Positions 44,804 to 52,905 of a stretch of 64,000 nt of DNA are shown here, piece after piece. The DNA lies in the NCBI GenBank assembly GCA_937883755.1, contig CAKZYA010000022.1, forward strand, positions 62,001 through 126,000. The letters are read 5' to 3'. The DNA is from an uncultured Flammeovirgaceae bacterium (lineage in GTDB: Bacteria; Bacteroidota; Bacteroidia; Cytophagales; Cyclobacteriaceae). Position numbers and translations under genes: made by a program. Each line of letters starts with the position of its first letter. Within the stretch, counting starts at the first letter, position 1. The notes under the pieces were generated by a model. The model was not told the origin of the DNA. It made no database searches and was given only the letters and a program-made list of their open reading frames with translations.

Positions 44804-45346
44804 ATGCTTTTCTTAAAAAGACAACTGTTTATCTTACTACTAATCTTGCCCGCTGCTTTTGCCTTTACCATCGGGAACACCTGGAGTATCTCCGATGATT
44901 ACGAAGTTCGCTTTTCCGGTTCAGGGGCCGAAGGAACCTTCCGGGGACTAACGGGTACTATCAAATTCGACCCTGACCAGCTCAGGCAATCTCAGTTCGA
45001 TGTATCGATAGATGCTACGACCATTGACACTGGAAACAAAACGAAGGACAAGCACGCACGGGGTAAAAGCTGGTTTGATGTAGAACAGTATCCGGAAATT
45101 AAGTTTCGCTCATTGCAGGTTACTAAGGCGGGAGATCAATATCAGATGACCGGCACGCTTACACTGCACGGAGTAGAAAAGGAAATTACGTTTCCCTTCA
45201 CCTTTACTGAAAATGGTGGTTCTGGACTCTTTGAAGGCAGCTTCACGGTAGACCGGGAAGAATACGGTATTAAAGGACCTTTTATTGGCTTCATGGTAGG
45301 TGATGACTTTGAAGTAAACCTAAAAGTGCCAGTAGAAAATAAATAA
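44804..45346 (+). CDS. YceI-family periplasmic protein
   Basis: 180 residues with a cleavable signal (FILLLILPAAFA). A single YceI lipocalin-like barrel: TWSISDDYEVRFSGSGAEGTFRGLTGTIKFDP, DATTIDTGNKTKDKHARGKSWFDVEQYPEIKFRS, GTLTLHGVEKEITFPF, and the C-terminal VDREEYGIKGPF. The family binds polyisoprenoid or amphiphilic molecules in the periplasm. Placement right after TolC suggests it carries a lipid-like substrate or precursor related to the pump (inference). Confidence 0.92.
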   Translation: MLFLKRQLFILLLILPAAFAFTIGNTWSISDDYEVRFSGSGAEGTFRGLTGTIKFDPDQLRQSQFDVSIDATTIDTGNKTKDKHARGKSWFDVEQYPEIKFRSLQVTKAGDQYQMTGTLTLHGVEKEITFPFTFTENGGSGLFEGSFTVDREEYGIKGPFIGFMVGDDFEVNLKVPVENK

Positions 45347-45367
45347 GAAAAATAAATCTGCTCAGGG

Positions 45368-47320
45368 ATGAAACTACTTAAATATTCAGGCTACACATTA
45401 CTGGCCATTCTACTGTTAGTGCTACTCACGGTAGCATTTCTCTTCCTACGGTGGCAACTCATTTCGTTAGCTAACCTAAGACAATTGGGCGAAGAGGCAG
45501 CTACTTTGACAGAGGGTGGTCATACTTACCGAGATTTAAATAAAAATGGAAAGCTAGATTCTTATGAGGATAATAGAGCTACGATTGAACATCGGATAGA
45601 AGATTTGCTCGACCAAATGACCTTGGAAGAAAAGGCAGGCACTATGTTTATCACTATAATTGGAATGAACGAAGACGGTAGCTTGAACGAAGTACCTTCC
45701 CCTTCAGCTCCTTTTGCTGCGTTGCTAGGTGGTAATTCAACGTTAGTGGTCAAAAAGAAAATGAACCATTTTAATACCGTTCAGGCATCTTCAGCTCAAG
45801 CTATGGCTACTTGGAATAATAACATCCAAAAATTGGCTGAGCGAACCCGGTTAGGTATTCCGGTTACTGTTGCTACTGATCCTCGGCATGTAGCGAGTAA
45901 TAACATAGGAGCGGGAATATTTACGCCTTTCTTTTCCAAATGGCCGTCATCCTTGGGTTTGGCCGCTATTGGAGATACAGTAATAGTGCAGGAGTTTGGG
46001 GATATTGCCCGGCAGGAGTATACCGCTGTAGGTATGCGTTTGGCACTATCTCCGATGGCTGATCTGGCTACCGAACCCCGCTGGGGACGCATCAACGGCA
46101 CATTTGGCGAAGATGCTATTTTAAGTGCTCAACTAACCAGAGCCTACGTTCAAGGCTTTCAGGGGGATTCACTGACTGCCACTAGTGTAGCTTGTATGAC
46201 TAAACACTTTCCGGGTGGTGGTCCCCAGAAAGATGGGGAAGACGCTCACTTTCCCTACGGAGCCGAACAAGTTTACCCTGGAAATAACTTCGATTACCAT
46301 CTGATCCCGTTTGAGGCCGGAGCCTTTGCGGCGAATACAGCTCAGATTATGCCCTACTACGGATTGCCGGTCGGCCAAACTACCGAAGCCGTAGCATTCG
46401 GCTACAATCGGGAAATAATTACTGAGTTGCTTCGCGAAGAGTATGGTTTCAATGGAGTGGTTTGCACCGACTGGGGATTAGTTACCGATACTGGATTTCC
46501 GGGAGTAATACTTAAACCCGCTTCGGCCCACGGGGTAGAGCAGCTTTCTGAGACCGAAAGAGTAGCTAAAATTCTAGAGGCCGGATGCGATATGTTGGGG
46601 GGGGAATCAAATCCGGAATGGATCGTTGAACTGGTAAATTCGGGTAAGGTTTCCGAAGACAGAATCGATACGTCGGTGCGAAGAATACTTAGAGATAAAT
46701 TCCGGCTAGGATTATTTGACAACCCTTACGTTGATGCTGATGATCTCTCAATCATTGGCAATCCAACATTCCTTGAGAAAGGAAAAGAAGCTCAGCGAAA
46801 ATCGCTTGTTCTTCTAAAAAACGGACAAGATATTTTACCGCTTCAGAAGAAAGCCAAGGTTTTTGTTAAGGGAATGAAACCAGAAGCTGTTCAATTATAC
46901 GCTACCGTAGTAGAAAACCCCGAAGAAGCAGATTACATTATTTTAAAACTAAATACACCATTTGACGAACGAAGTGATTACTTGTTAGAGCAATTTTTTC
47001 ATCAGGGAAGGCTAGACTTTCCCGAGGAAGAAAAAGCAGCTATTCTAGCTTTGATTCGCTCTAAACCTACTGTCACGGTACTTAACATTGAGCGACCCGC
47101 CATTATTCCTGAGATTAACGAAGCTACTCAGGCACTGATTGCTGACTTTGATTGTGCTGATGAGATCATTACAGAGCTGATTTTCGGACAGTTTTCACCC
47201 AGTGGAAAGCTTCCATTAGAATTACCCTCTTCTGTACAAGCAGTAGAAAACCAACTAGAAGATGTTCCCTACGATTCGGATCAGCCTTTATACCCCTTTG
47301 GATACGGAATTACTTTCTAA
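45368..47320 (+). CDS. Membrane-anchored glycoside hydrolase family 3 protein
   Basis: 650 residues. One N-terminal membrane helix (about 8-28) anchors it facing the periplasm. An EF-hand-like calcium loop (DLNKNGKLDSYED, 56-68) precedes the GH3 N-terminal barrel, which contains KHFPGGG (279-285) and the nucleophile Asp in CTDWG (D368), plus the C-terminal GH3 domain with a final DQPLYPFGYGI motif. Likely a beta-glucosidase or related hydrolase. A GH3 enzyme in an efflux operon is unusual. Spaced 21 bp from yceI. Confidence 0.92.
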   Translation: MKLLKYSGYTLLAILLLVLLTVAFLFLRWQLISLANLRQLGEEAATLTEGGHTYRDLNKNGKLDSYEDNRATIEHRIEDLLDQMTLEEKAGTMFITIIGMNEDGSLNEVPSPSAPFAALLGGNSTLVVKKKMNHFNTVQASSAQAMATWNNNIQKLAERTRLGIPVTVATDPRHVASNNIGAGIFTPFFSKWPSSLGLAAIGDTVIVQEFGDIARQEYTAVGMRLALSPMADLATEPRWGRINGTFGEDAILSAQLTRAYVQGFQGDSLTATSVACMTKHFPGGGPQKDGEDAHFPYGAEQVYPGNNFDYHLIPFEAGAFAANTAQIMPYYGLPVGQTTEAVAFGYNREIITELLREEYGFNGVVCTDWGLVTDTGFPGVILKPASAHGVEQLSETERVAKILEAGCDMLGGESNPEWIVELVNSGKVSEDRIDTSVRRILRDKFRLGLFDNPYVDADDLSIIGNPTFLEKGKEAQRKSLVLLKNGQDILPLQKKAKVFVKGMKPEAVQLYATVVENPEEADYIILKLNTPFDERSDYLLEQFFHQGRLDFPEEEKAAILALIRSKPTVTVLNIERPAIIPEINEATQALIADFDCADEIITELIFGQFSPSGKLPLELPSSVQAVENQLEDVPYDSDQPLYPFGYGITF

Positions 47321-47416
47321 AAAGAAATGAGAACAGTAATAGCAAGATTGAGAAGAACGTCATTGCCAACCATCCTAGAAGTAAATTGATTTTTGAACCA
47401 TTTAATTAAAGGAACT

Positions 47417-47566
47417 ATGAAAAGTAAACTAAAAACAACATCAAAGTCAGCTCAGGTGAGTTACCTGGCAGGCTGGGATGTCGCTTCCAATAATTTTGAG
47501 CAATGGTCGCGAGATTGGGATGTGGTTTTTATTAAACCAGCTCGAGGAAGGAAAAAGAAGAAATAA
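47417..47566 (+). CDS. 49-residue protein following efflux system 1 (YLxGWxxAxxNF type)
   Basis: A 49-codon frame from ATG 47417 to TAA 47566 between GH3 and the phospholipase gene. The central part has Y16-L17-A-G-W20 and then A23 and N26-F27, matching YLTGWQKAQKNF in the 48-residue protein after efflux system 2. The C-terminus is strongly basic (RGRKKKK). No signal peptide. Function unknown. The repeated pattern argues that it is a real gene. Confidence 0.5.
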   Translation: MKSKLKTTSKSAQVSYLAGWDVASNNFEQWSRDWDVVFIKPARGRKKKK

Positions 47567-47578
47567 GAATTAGCAACG

Positions 47579-48397
47579 GTGGGCAATAAATATCCATTAG
47601 TGATGGTACTTTCAACCTTGGTTTGGTTTCCTAGTATTGCACAGATCCCTATCGATAGCGCACGATTAGTAGAAGCAATTCGGCGGGAGCCTCCGTTTGG
47701 TATCTTTAAAGATAACTATTTTATCACTGGAGCACCTATTGGTAAAACTCCTACCCGCTACAACGCTGATGCTAAATTCCAGATCAGCTTTAAGCATCGG
47801 TTAACAGATCGGAAGCTTCCCTTTGGCACGTATCTGTTTCTGACCTATACCCAGAAATCTTTCTGGAATATTTACCAAGAGTCGAGTCCCTTTGAGGAGA
47901 CCAACTATAACCCTGGGGTGGGGCTAGGAAAGCTACAGTTCCGGGATGATAAGTTAGACGGTATTGCGCTACTGCAAGTAGAACATGAGTCGAACGGGTT
48001 ACCTCCGGAAAGCTCCCGTAGTTGGAATAGCCTTTCGGTCAGTTACCTAAAATTTGCGACGGATAACCTGCTGGTTGGCCTGAAAGTGTGGCTACCTTTT
48101 GGGTACACCAAAGATAATGAAGATCTGATTGAGTATATCGGTTTTCAAGAGCTAACGGCTCATTGGCGGGTTGCCAACCGTCTGTTGTTTGATGTTCAAC
48201 TACGAAAGGCGGCTGATTGGAACAACCGGGGTAGTCTTCAGGCTGGGCTAAGTTATAAAATCGATTCGAATGCCAATCAGTACTTGTACTTACAATGGTG
48301 GCAGGGCCACGCCGAGAGTTTAATTGAATACGAACAAATGAGTAGTATGCTTCGACTAGGAATTGCCATTAAACCACCTTTCCCTGATTATTACTAA
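47579..48397 (+). CDS. Outer-membrane phospholipase A (PldA/OMPLA family)
   Basis: 272 residues. GTG start at 47579 gives a signal peptide (MGNKYPLVMVLSTLVWFPSIAQ); a second start at 47603 is possible. OMPLA features are clear: YLFLTYTQKSFWNIYQ, ETNYNPG, EHESNG with catalytic His136 and Ser138, and RSWNSL with Asn150. The 14- and 12-residue spacings match the E. coli His142-Ser144-Asn156 triad. Hydrolyses phospholipids mislocalised to the outer leaflet. The GTG start lies 12 bp after the 49-residue gene and the gene ends 10 bp before the cyclase. Confidence 0.9.
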   Translation: MGNKYPLVMVLSTLVWFPSIAQIPIDSARLVEAIRREPPFGIFKDNYFITGAPIGKTPTRYNADAKFQISFKHRLTDRKLPFGTYLFLTYTQKSFWNIYQESSPFEETNYNPGVGLGKLQFRDDKLDGIALLQVEHESNGLPPESSRSWNSLSVSYLKFATDNLLVGLKVWLPFGYTKDNEDLIEYIGFQELTAHWRVANRLLFDVQLRKAADWNNRGSLQAGLSYKIDSNANQYLYLQWWQGHAESLIEYEQMSSMLRLGIAIKPPFPDYY

Positions 48398-48407
48398 GCA
48401 ATAGCCT

Positions 48408-49508
48408 ATGATTAGATTATTTAAAAAGTATCCAAAGCAGACCGATGCTATTCTACTAGTGAGTGGGTTTATTCTGGGAATGAACCTGATGGTAATCCTC
48501 AAGCTCGCGGGTATGCAACCTCAAGCTTACTATGCCGATAGGGCTGAATTTCTGCCCTGGCTACCTACTGTCATTAGCATACTGATTGGAGGAGCACTAG
48601 TTCTGGTAGAATACACGTTCTTTGAGCGTCTATACCTACGTTTAACTCATTGGAAAGCACTAGTCATCCGATTGGTTACTACTGCGATGATTATTGTCTT
48701 TGGAGTGCTCTTGGTATCGGTGGGGAGAGAAGTTCTTTTTGAAAATCGAACATTAGGCCAATCTTTGACTGATGCCTTCGCATTTATCCAGACGGACATG
48801 GCAGTGTCTCTTTTGATTTATATGTTTTTATTATCTCTTCTGCTTAATTTTTTTCGCCAGCTTGGCAACCATTTTGGGCACGGGTTGATTTTTAACTTCA
48901 TAACTGGGCGATATTCTCAAGTACAAGAAGAGCATCGAACATTTATGTTCATTGACTTAGACAACTCTACAACCTTAGCGGAACAACTAGGTCACGTAAA
49001 ATACAGCCGGTTCCTAAAAAAATGCTTTCACGATTTATCGGAGGTTTTACCCCGTTACGAGGCTGATGTGTACCAATACGTAGGTGACGAAGTAGTACTC
49101 ACTTGGTTAACACCCGCTATTCAGCCTCATATTGACCTATTTGCGTTGTACTTTGATTTTGAGAAGAGACTACAAAAAGAAGCTCCTGTCTATCAAGAAA
49201 AATTTGGAGTTGTACCGACCTTCAAAGCGTCGCTACACAGTGGGCTAGTTTCTATCACTCAGGTAGGCCGGTATCGCAAAGAGTTGGCCTATCACGGAGA
49301 TGTACTCAACACTGCCTCTCGCGTTCTGGCATTAGCCAGTACACTCAGAAAAACGCTATTGTTAACATCGCCTTTGGCAGAGACTATCCAGAGAGGTACT
49401 GGATATGAAGTACGATTTATTGATACACTTTTGCTCAGAGGAAAGCGACAAAAGGTTGATGTTTTTGAAGTAACTAAAAAAACACATACGTATTCAATGG
49501 GAAACTAG
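48408..49508 (+). CDS. Membrane-bound class III adenylate/guanylate cyclase-domain protein
   Basis: 366 residues. Four hydrophobic segments in the first 150 residues form a membrane domain. Residues about 175-360 are a class III cyclase domain: TFMFIDLDNSTTLAEQLG supplies the first metal Asp (D183) and YQYVGDEVVLTWL the second (D227). The domain resembles family members acting as stand-alone cyclases, but the substrate-selecting Lys/Asp pair is not obvious here, so cAMP versus cGMP versus inactive cannot be settled. It ends the probable operon of efflux system 1. Confidence 0.85.
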   Translation: MIRLFKKYPKQTDAILLVSGFILGMNLMVILKLAGMQPQAYYADRAEFLPWLPTVISILIGGALVLVEYTFFERLYLRLTHWKALVIRLVTTAMIIVFGVLLVSVGREVLFENRTLGQSLTDAFAFIQTDMAVSLLIYMFLLSLLLNFFRQLGNHFGHGLIFNFITGRYSQVQEEHRTFMFIDLDNSTTLAEQLGHVKYSRFLKKCFHDLSEVLPRYEADVYQYVGDEVVLTWLTPAIQPHIDLFALYFDFEKRLQKEAPVYQEKFGVVPTFKASLHSGLVSITQVGRYRKELAYHGDVLNTASRVLALASTLRKTLLLTSPLAETIQRGTGYEVRFIDTLLLRGKRQKVDVFEVTKKTHTYSMGN

Positions 49509-49667
49509 TGACTTTAACCGATTTTTTTCTTCATATACGCTTGCTCATTGTCTAATCCAGCGTTACAAAATGATAGAGTTTACGATTAATACTGTCTTTA
49601 AGTGGCTATGCATTTGAACTTTTACAAGATTATCTCGTATTTTACAGGTGCACCAAAATCGAAGATA

Positions 49668-50297
49668 ATGACTCAAGAGGCGCAACAGGCAGAAAATACA
49701 GAGGAGAAAATTCGGCAGGTCGCTAAAAGGCTGTTTACTGAACGAGGCTATAACGGTACAAAGATTCGCGATGTAGCCGAAGAAGCTGGTGTTAATATCG
49801 CTCTGTTGAATTACTATTTCCGCAGCAAAGAGCTACTTTACGAGTCCATCGTAATCGAAAACTTTCGAGAGTATATAGGTATTTTAGCCAATGTACTCAA
49901 CAAACCCAACCTTTCGCTGGAAGAGCGTATTCGGCAGTATTCTGCTCAAATGATTGATACGCTAAAGGTTAATCCTGACTTAGCGTTTTTCGTGATGAAC
50001 GAAGGCAGGAATAATAGCGGTTTTTGTAAGCGATTTATGGCTGAACATGATCAGATAATGTTTCACTCAAAGATGGCGGAGCAGTTACAAAGTGAAATAG
50101 AAGCGGGCACAATCAGGCCTATTGATATGTTTATGTTAGACACCCTACTTCATTCTCAAATCATCATGCCCTTTGTCAACCTACCGATTTGGCGTCAAAT
50201 GGATCACACCCGGGACATTGATTTTGACGTTTTTTTGGAGAAGCTCAAGCAAATAGCTCCTGACGTAATTATGGCGTATTTGCGGTCGAAACCTTAA
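49668..50297 (+). CDS. TetR-family transcriptional regulator (efflux system 2)
   Basis: 209 residues from ATG 49668; the open frame reaches 49602, but the 22 upstream residues do not resemble TetR. HTH: TEEKIRQVAKRLFTERGYNGTKIRDVAEEAGVNIALLNYYFRSKELL. Paralogue of the TetR in system 1. Two palindromes of a different sequence lie just downstream, before the efflux genes, and are its probable targets. Confidence 0.92.
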   Translation: MTQEAQQAENTEEKIRQVAKRLFTERGYNGTKIRDVAEEAGVNIALLNYYFRSKELLYESIVIENFREYIGILANVLNKPNLSLEERIRQYSAQMIDTLKVNPDLAFFVMNEGRNNSGFCKRFMAEHDQIMFHSKMAEQLQSEIEAGTIRPIDMFMLDTLLHSQIIMPFVNLPIWRQMDHTRDIDFDVFLEKLKQIAPDVIMAYLRSKP

Positions 50298-50321
50298 CTC
50301 AACTATTTTTTTACATATTGA

Positions 50322-50337
50322 TTAAACAACTGTTTAA
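50322..50337. promoter_or_regulatory. TetR operator candidate, system 2 (distal)
   Basis: TTAAACAACTGTTTAA, palindrome with 7-bp arms and a 2-nt centre, 25 bp after the tetR 2 stop. Shares the TTAAAC/GTTTAA arms with the site at 50406-50423. Confidence 0.6.
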
Positions 50338-50405
50338 AAAAATATTTTAAAAACTTCTAATTTTCTCAACCTTCCTGTTGGAAAGCCGTAATACTCACAA
50401 AATAG

Positions 50406-50423
50406 TTTAAACGAACGTTTAAA
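50406..50423. promoter_or_regulatory. TetR operator candidate, system 2 (proximal)
   Basis: TTTAAACGAACGTTTAAA, a perfect palindrome (8-bp arms, 2-nt centre), 14 bp before the TolC start codon at 50438. With the distal site it gives the consensus TTAAAC..N..GTTTAA. Confidence 0.7.
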
Positions 50424-50437
50424 GTGAGTAGTTTAAA

Positions 50438-51772
50438 ATGAAATATAACTTTGCGGTAATCTTTTGGACACTAATTACGAGTATAGCTTGGGCTCAAGAA
50501 CCCTATACCTTAGACCAAGCGATAGAACGAGCCCTCAACGAAAATTTGAACATTCGGGTAAGCCAACAGGGAAAAAACCTTTTCGATGAGCAAGTTCGGG
50601 AGGTGAGAAATAATTTCTTACCCACCATCAACTTCAGCGGTTCTCATCAATACTTCTTCGATATCCCAACGCAGGTAGCACCCGCTGACGCCTTTGCTAC
50701 CCCGGGTACCGAACCTGACCCTAATGCTCCTGCGTACTTGCCGCTGGCCTTCGGACTGCCCCACCAAACAAATTTGACTTTACAACTTCAGCAAGTACTG
50801 TACAATCCGCAATTGCCCATTGGTATCAAAGCGGCTCAAACCGGCCGGGATATGGCCGATTTGCAACTTCGTCAAACCAAGGAACAAACCATACAGTACG
50901 TTTCTTCGGCTTACTACAATGCCCAGTCGCTAGCCCAGCAAATCAAATCGCTTAAGCAAAACCAAATATCCTTAGATCAGCTAATTAAAATCACCGAGCT
51001 ACTGCGCCAGAATGACCTTGCCAAAGGTACCGACGTGGAGCGTCTTCGACTAAATCAAGCAAGCTTGGCCAACCGCGTAGCTAACCTGGAAGTCGCTTAC
51101 AAACAACTACTCAATACGCTCAAGCTGCTAACCCACACCCCGATAACAGAGCCCTTTGCTATTGATACAACGATTAACCGCAACGAGGTAGTTATGTTGT
51201 CGGTCCCCGACAGCATGGCTCGCACTGATATTGCTTTGGCGCATAAACAGTTGGAAGTACAGAAACTGGAGGAACGCCAGATCGTATCGGGTTATCTACC
51301 GTCTTTTTACGCTACAGGGGTGTATGGTCAAACCGGTTTTGGCGAACTAGATCAGGATTACTACGAGATGTTTCCGATCAGTTACGTGGGCGTACAAATG
51401 AACCTGCCCATTTTTGACGGACTGCAAAAGCGATCGAAACGGGTGCAGAACCGTATTCAACAAAGCCAGACTGAAACGCAAATTGAGTTCCTAGAGCAAC
51501 AGGTAGAAACAGAGATTGCGAATGCTTACGCTAGTCTGAGTACCCAACAGCAGGCCGTGCAGGTACAACAACAAGCTCTTTCTCTCGCCGAAAAAGTGTT
51601 TCAAAATATCCAACTCCAGTACCAGGAAGGAGTGGCGGGAGTGAGTGATGTGATCAACTCAGAGAATGAGCTGCGCCAAGCGCAAACCGACTACTTCACC
51701 GCCTGGGTACAGTTGCGATTAGCCGAACTTGAGATGCGTCAAGCTACGGGTAATCTATTAGCCTACCAGTAA
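50438..51772 (+). CDS. TolC-family outer-membrane channel, system 2
   Basis: 444 residues with signal peptide (MKYNFAVIFWTLITSIAWAQ). Two OEP repeats: repeat 1 begins YTLDQAIERALNENLNIRVSQQGKN and the equivalent repeat 2 helices include EQQVETEIANAYASLSTQQQAVQV. First structural gene of the operon, unlike system 1 where TolC comes last. 37 bp separate it from the adaptor gene. Confidence 0.94.
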   Translation: MKYNFAVIFWTLITSIAWAQEPYTLDQAIERALNENLNIRVSQQGKNLFDEQVREVRNNFLPTINFSGSHQYFFDIPTQVAPADAFATPGTEPDPNAPAYLPLAFGLPHQTNLTLQLQQVLYNPQLPIGIKAAQTGRDMADLQLRQTKEQTIQYVSSAYYNAQSLAQQIKSLKQNQISLDQLIKITELLRQNDLAKGTDVERLRLNQASLANRVANLEVAYKQLLNTLKLLTHTPITEPFAIDTTINRNEVVMLSVPDSMARTDIALAHKQLEVQKLEERQIVSGYLPSFYATGVYGQTGFGELDQDYYEMFPISYVGVQMNLPIFDGLQKRSKRVQNRIQQSQTETQIEFLEQQVETEIANAYASLSTQQQAVQVQQQALSLAEKVFQNIQLQYQEGVAGVSDVINSENELRQAQTDYFTAWVQLRLAELEMRQATGNLLAYQ

Positions 51773-51809
51773 AACAGCTACTAAAAACAAGTATATCCTC
51801 TATTCTAAT

Positions 51810-52886
51810 ATGAAAACGAACACCAACAAAAAAATCATCCGCGGAACTTTAGTCTTTGTGCTAGCCATAGCCTTAGGAGCCTGGACCTATACCACTTTGA
51901 TGGCCAACAAAGAAGCAGTAGAAGCGCGGGTTTACGAACGAGACTTCACCCGAAACACGCCAGTGCAAACCACTCGAGTAGCGCGCAAAAGCCTGGCCCA
52001 ATCGCGCCGACTGCTCGGTACGTTTGAGCCAAGCCGGGAGTTGGATATAACCGCTCAAGCCCAGGGCGAAGTGATACGCGAAGCGGTCCGGGAGGGCGAG
52101 CGGGTACGTGCTGGAAGTCTCATCGCCAAGGTTGATGACGAACAATTGCAATACCAGCTTATTGCGGCCGAAGCCGATTACCAAGATGCAGTGCGCGAAG
52201 CCAAGCGTTACGAAGCCCTCACTGCGGGCGAGGCTGTACCGAAGGTGCAACTTGATAAAGCACAGCTTCGGTTAGCCAGCACCGAGAGTCAACTGAAGTC
52301 GCTCAAGAAGCGAATCCGACAAACGCGGGTAACCGCCCCTTTTAGTGGGGTGATTACCGCCAAAATGTTCGAGAAAGGAACGGTAGTCGCTCCGGGGATG
52401 CCGCTTGCGCACCTCACCGATATTGCCACGCTCAAACTGATCGTGCAAGTGCCAGAGGCTGACCTGCTTAGCTTCCGAGAAGGCGAGGAAGTAACGGTGA
52501 AAACCGACGTGCATCCAACGGTTAGTTATCCGGGCACCGTCATGATGGTGGGAGCAAAAGGGGATGAAGCTCACAACTTTCCAGTGCATGTTCGGGTCTC
52601 TAATTCTGAGGAGCACCCACTCAGGGCGGGCATGTACGGCCACTTGCAGTTTGACCGATCCGGTCAAAACGAGGCTCTGGTCATTCCGCGGGAGGCATTG
52701 ATTGGCTCATCGCGTAATGCTAGTGTGTATCTAGTACGCGATAGCGTAGCGTACCAGCAACCAGTCCGTTTGGGGCAAACGGCCGGAGGCGACTTGGAAG
52801 TGCTGGAAGGCCTACAAGAAGGCGATCAGGTGGTGGTGAACGGACAGATCAATCTGACCGATAGCACCCAAGTGAGTATTCGCTAA
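51810..52886 (+). CDS. RND efflux periplasmic adaptor subunit (HlyD/MFP family), system 2
   Basis: 358 residues. N-terminal uncleaved or signal helix (RGTLVFVLAIALGAWTYT). Lipoyl-like halves LLGTFEPSRELDITAQAQGEVIREAVREGERVRAGSLIAKVDDEQL and QTRVTAPFSGVITAKMFEKGTVVAPGMPLAHLTDIATLKL, separated by a short helical hairpin. Beta-barrel domain (LIVQVPEADLLSFREGEEVTV). The gene is more G+C rich than its neighbours to the left. 19 bp before the pump gene. Confidence 0.93.
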   Translation: MKTNTNKKIIRGTLVFVLAIALGAWTYTTLMANKEAVEARVYERDFTRNTPVQTTRVARKSLAQSRRLLGTFEPSRELDITAQAQGEVIREAVREGERVRAGSLIAKVDDEQLQYQLIAAEADYQDAVREAKRYEALTAGEAVPKVQLDKAQLRLASTESQLKSLKKRIRQTRVTAPFSGVITAKMFEKGTVVAPGMPLAHLTDIATLKLIVQVPEADLLSFREGEEVTVKTDVHPTVSYPGTVMMVGAKGDEAHNFPVHVRVSNSEEHPLRAGMYGHLQFDRSGQNEALVIPREALIGSSRNASVYLVRDSVAYQQPVRLGQTAGGDLEVLEGLQEGDQVVVNGQINLTDSTQVSIR

Positions 52887-52905
52887 TCCAAACCAACTAA
52901 GCAAT

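Noticed and set aside
50446-50453. TAACTTTG, a match to the Bacteroidetes -7 element
   Set aside because: It lies inside the TolC gene after the start codon, and using it would remove the needed signal peptide, so it is probably coincidence.
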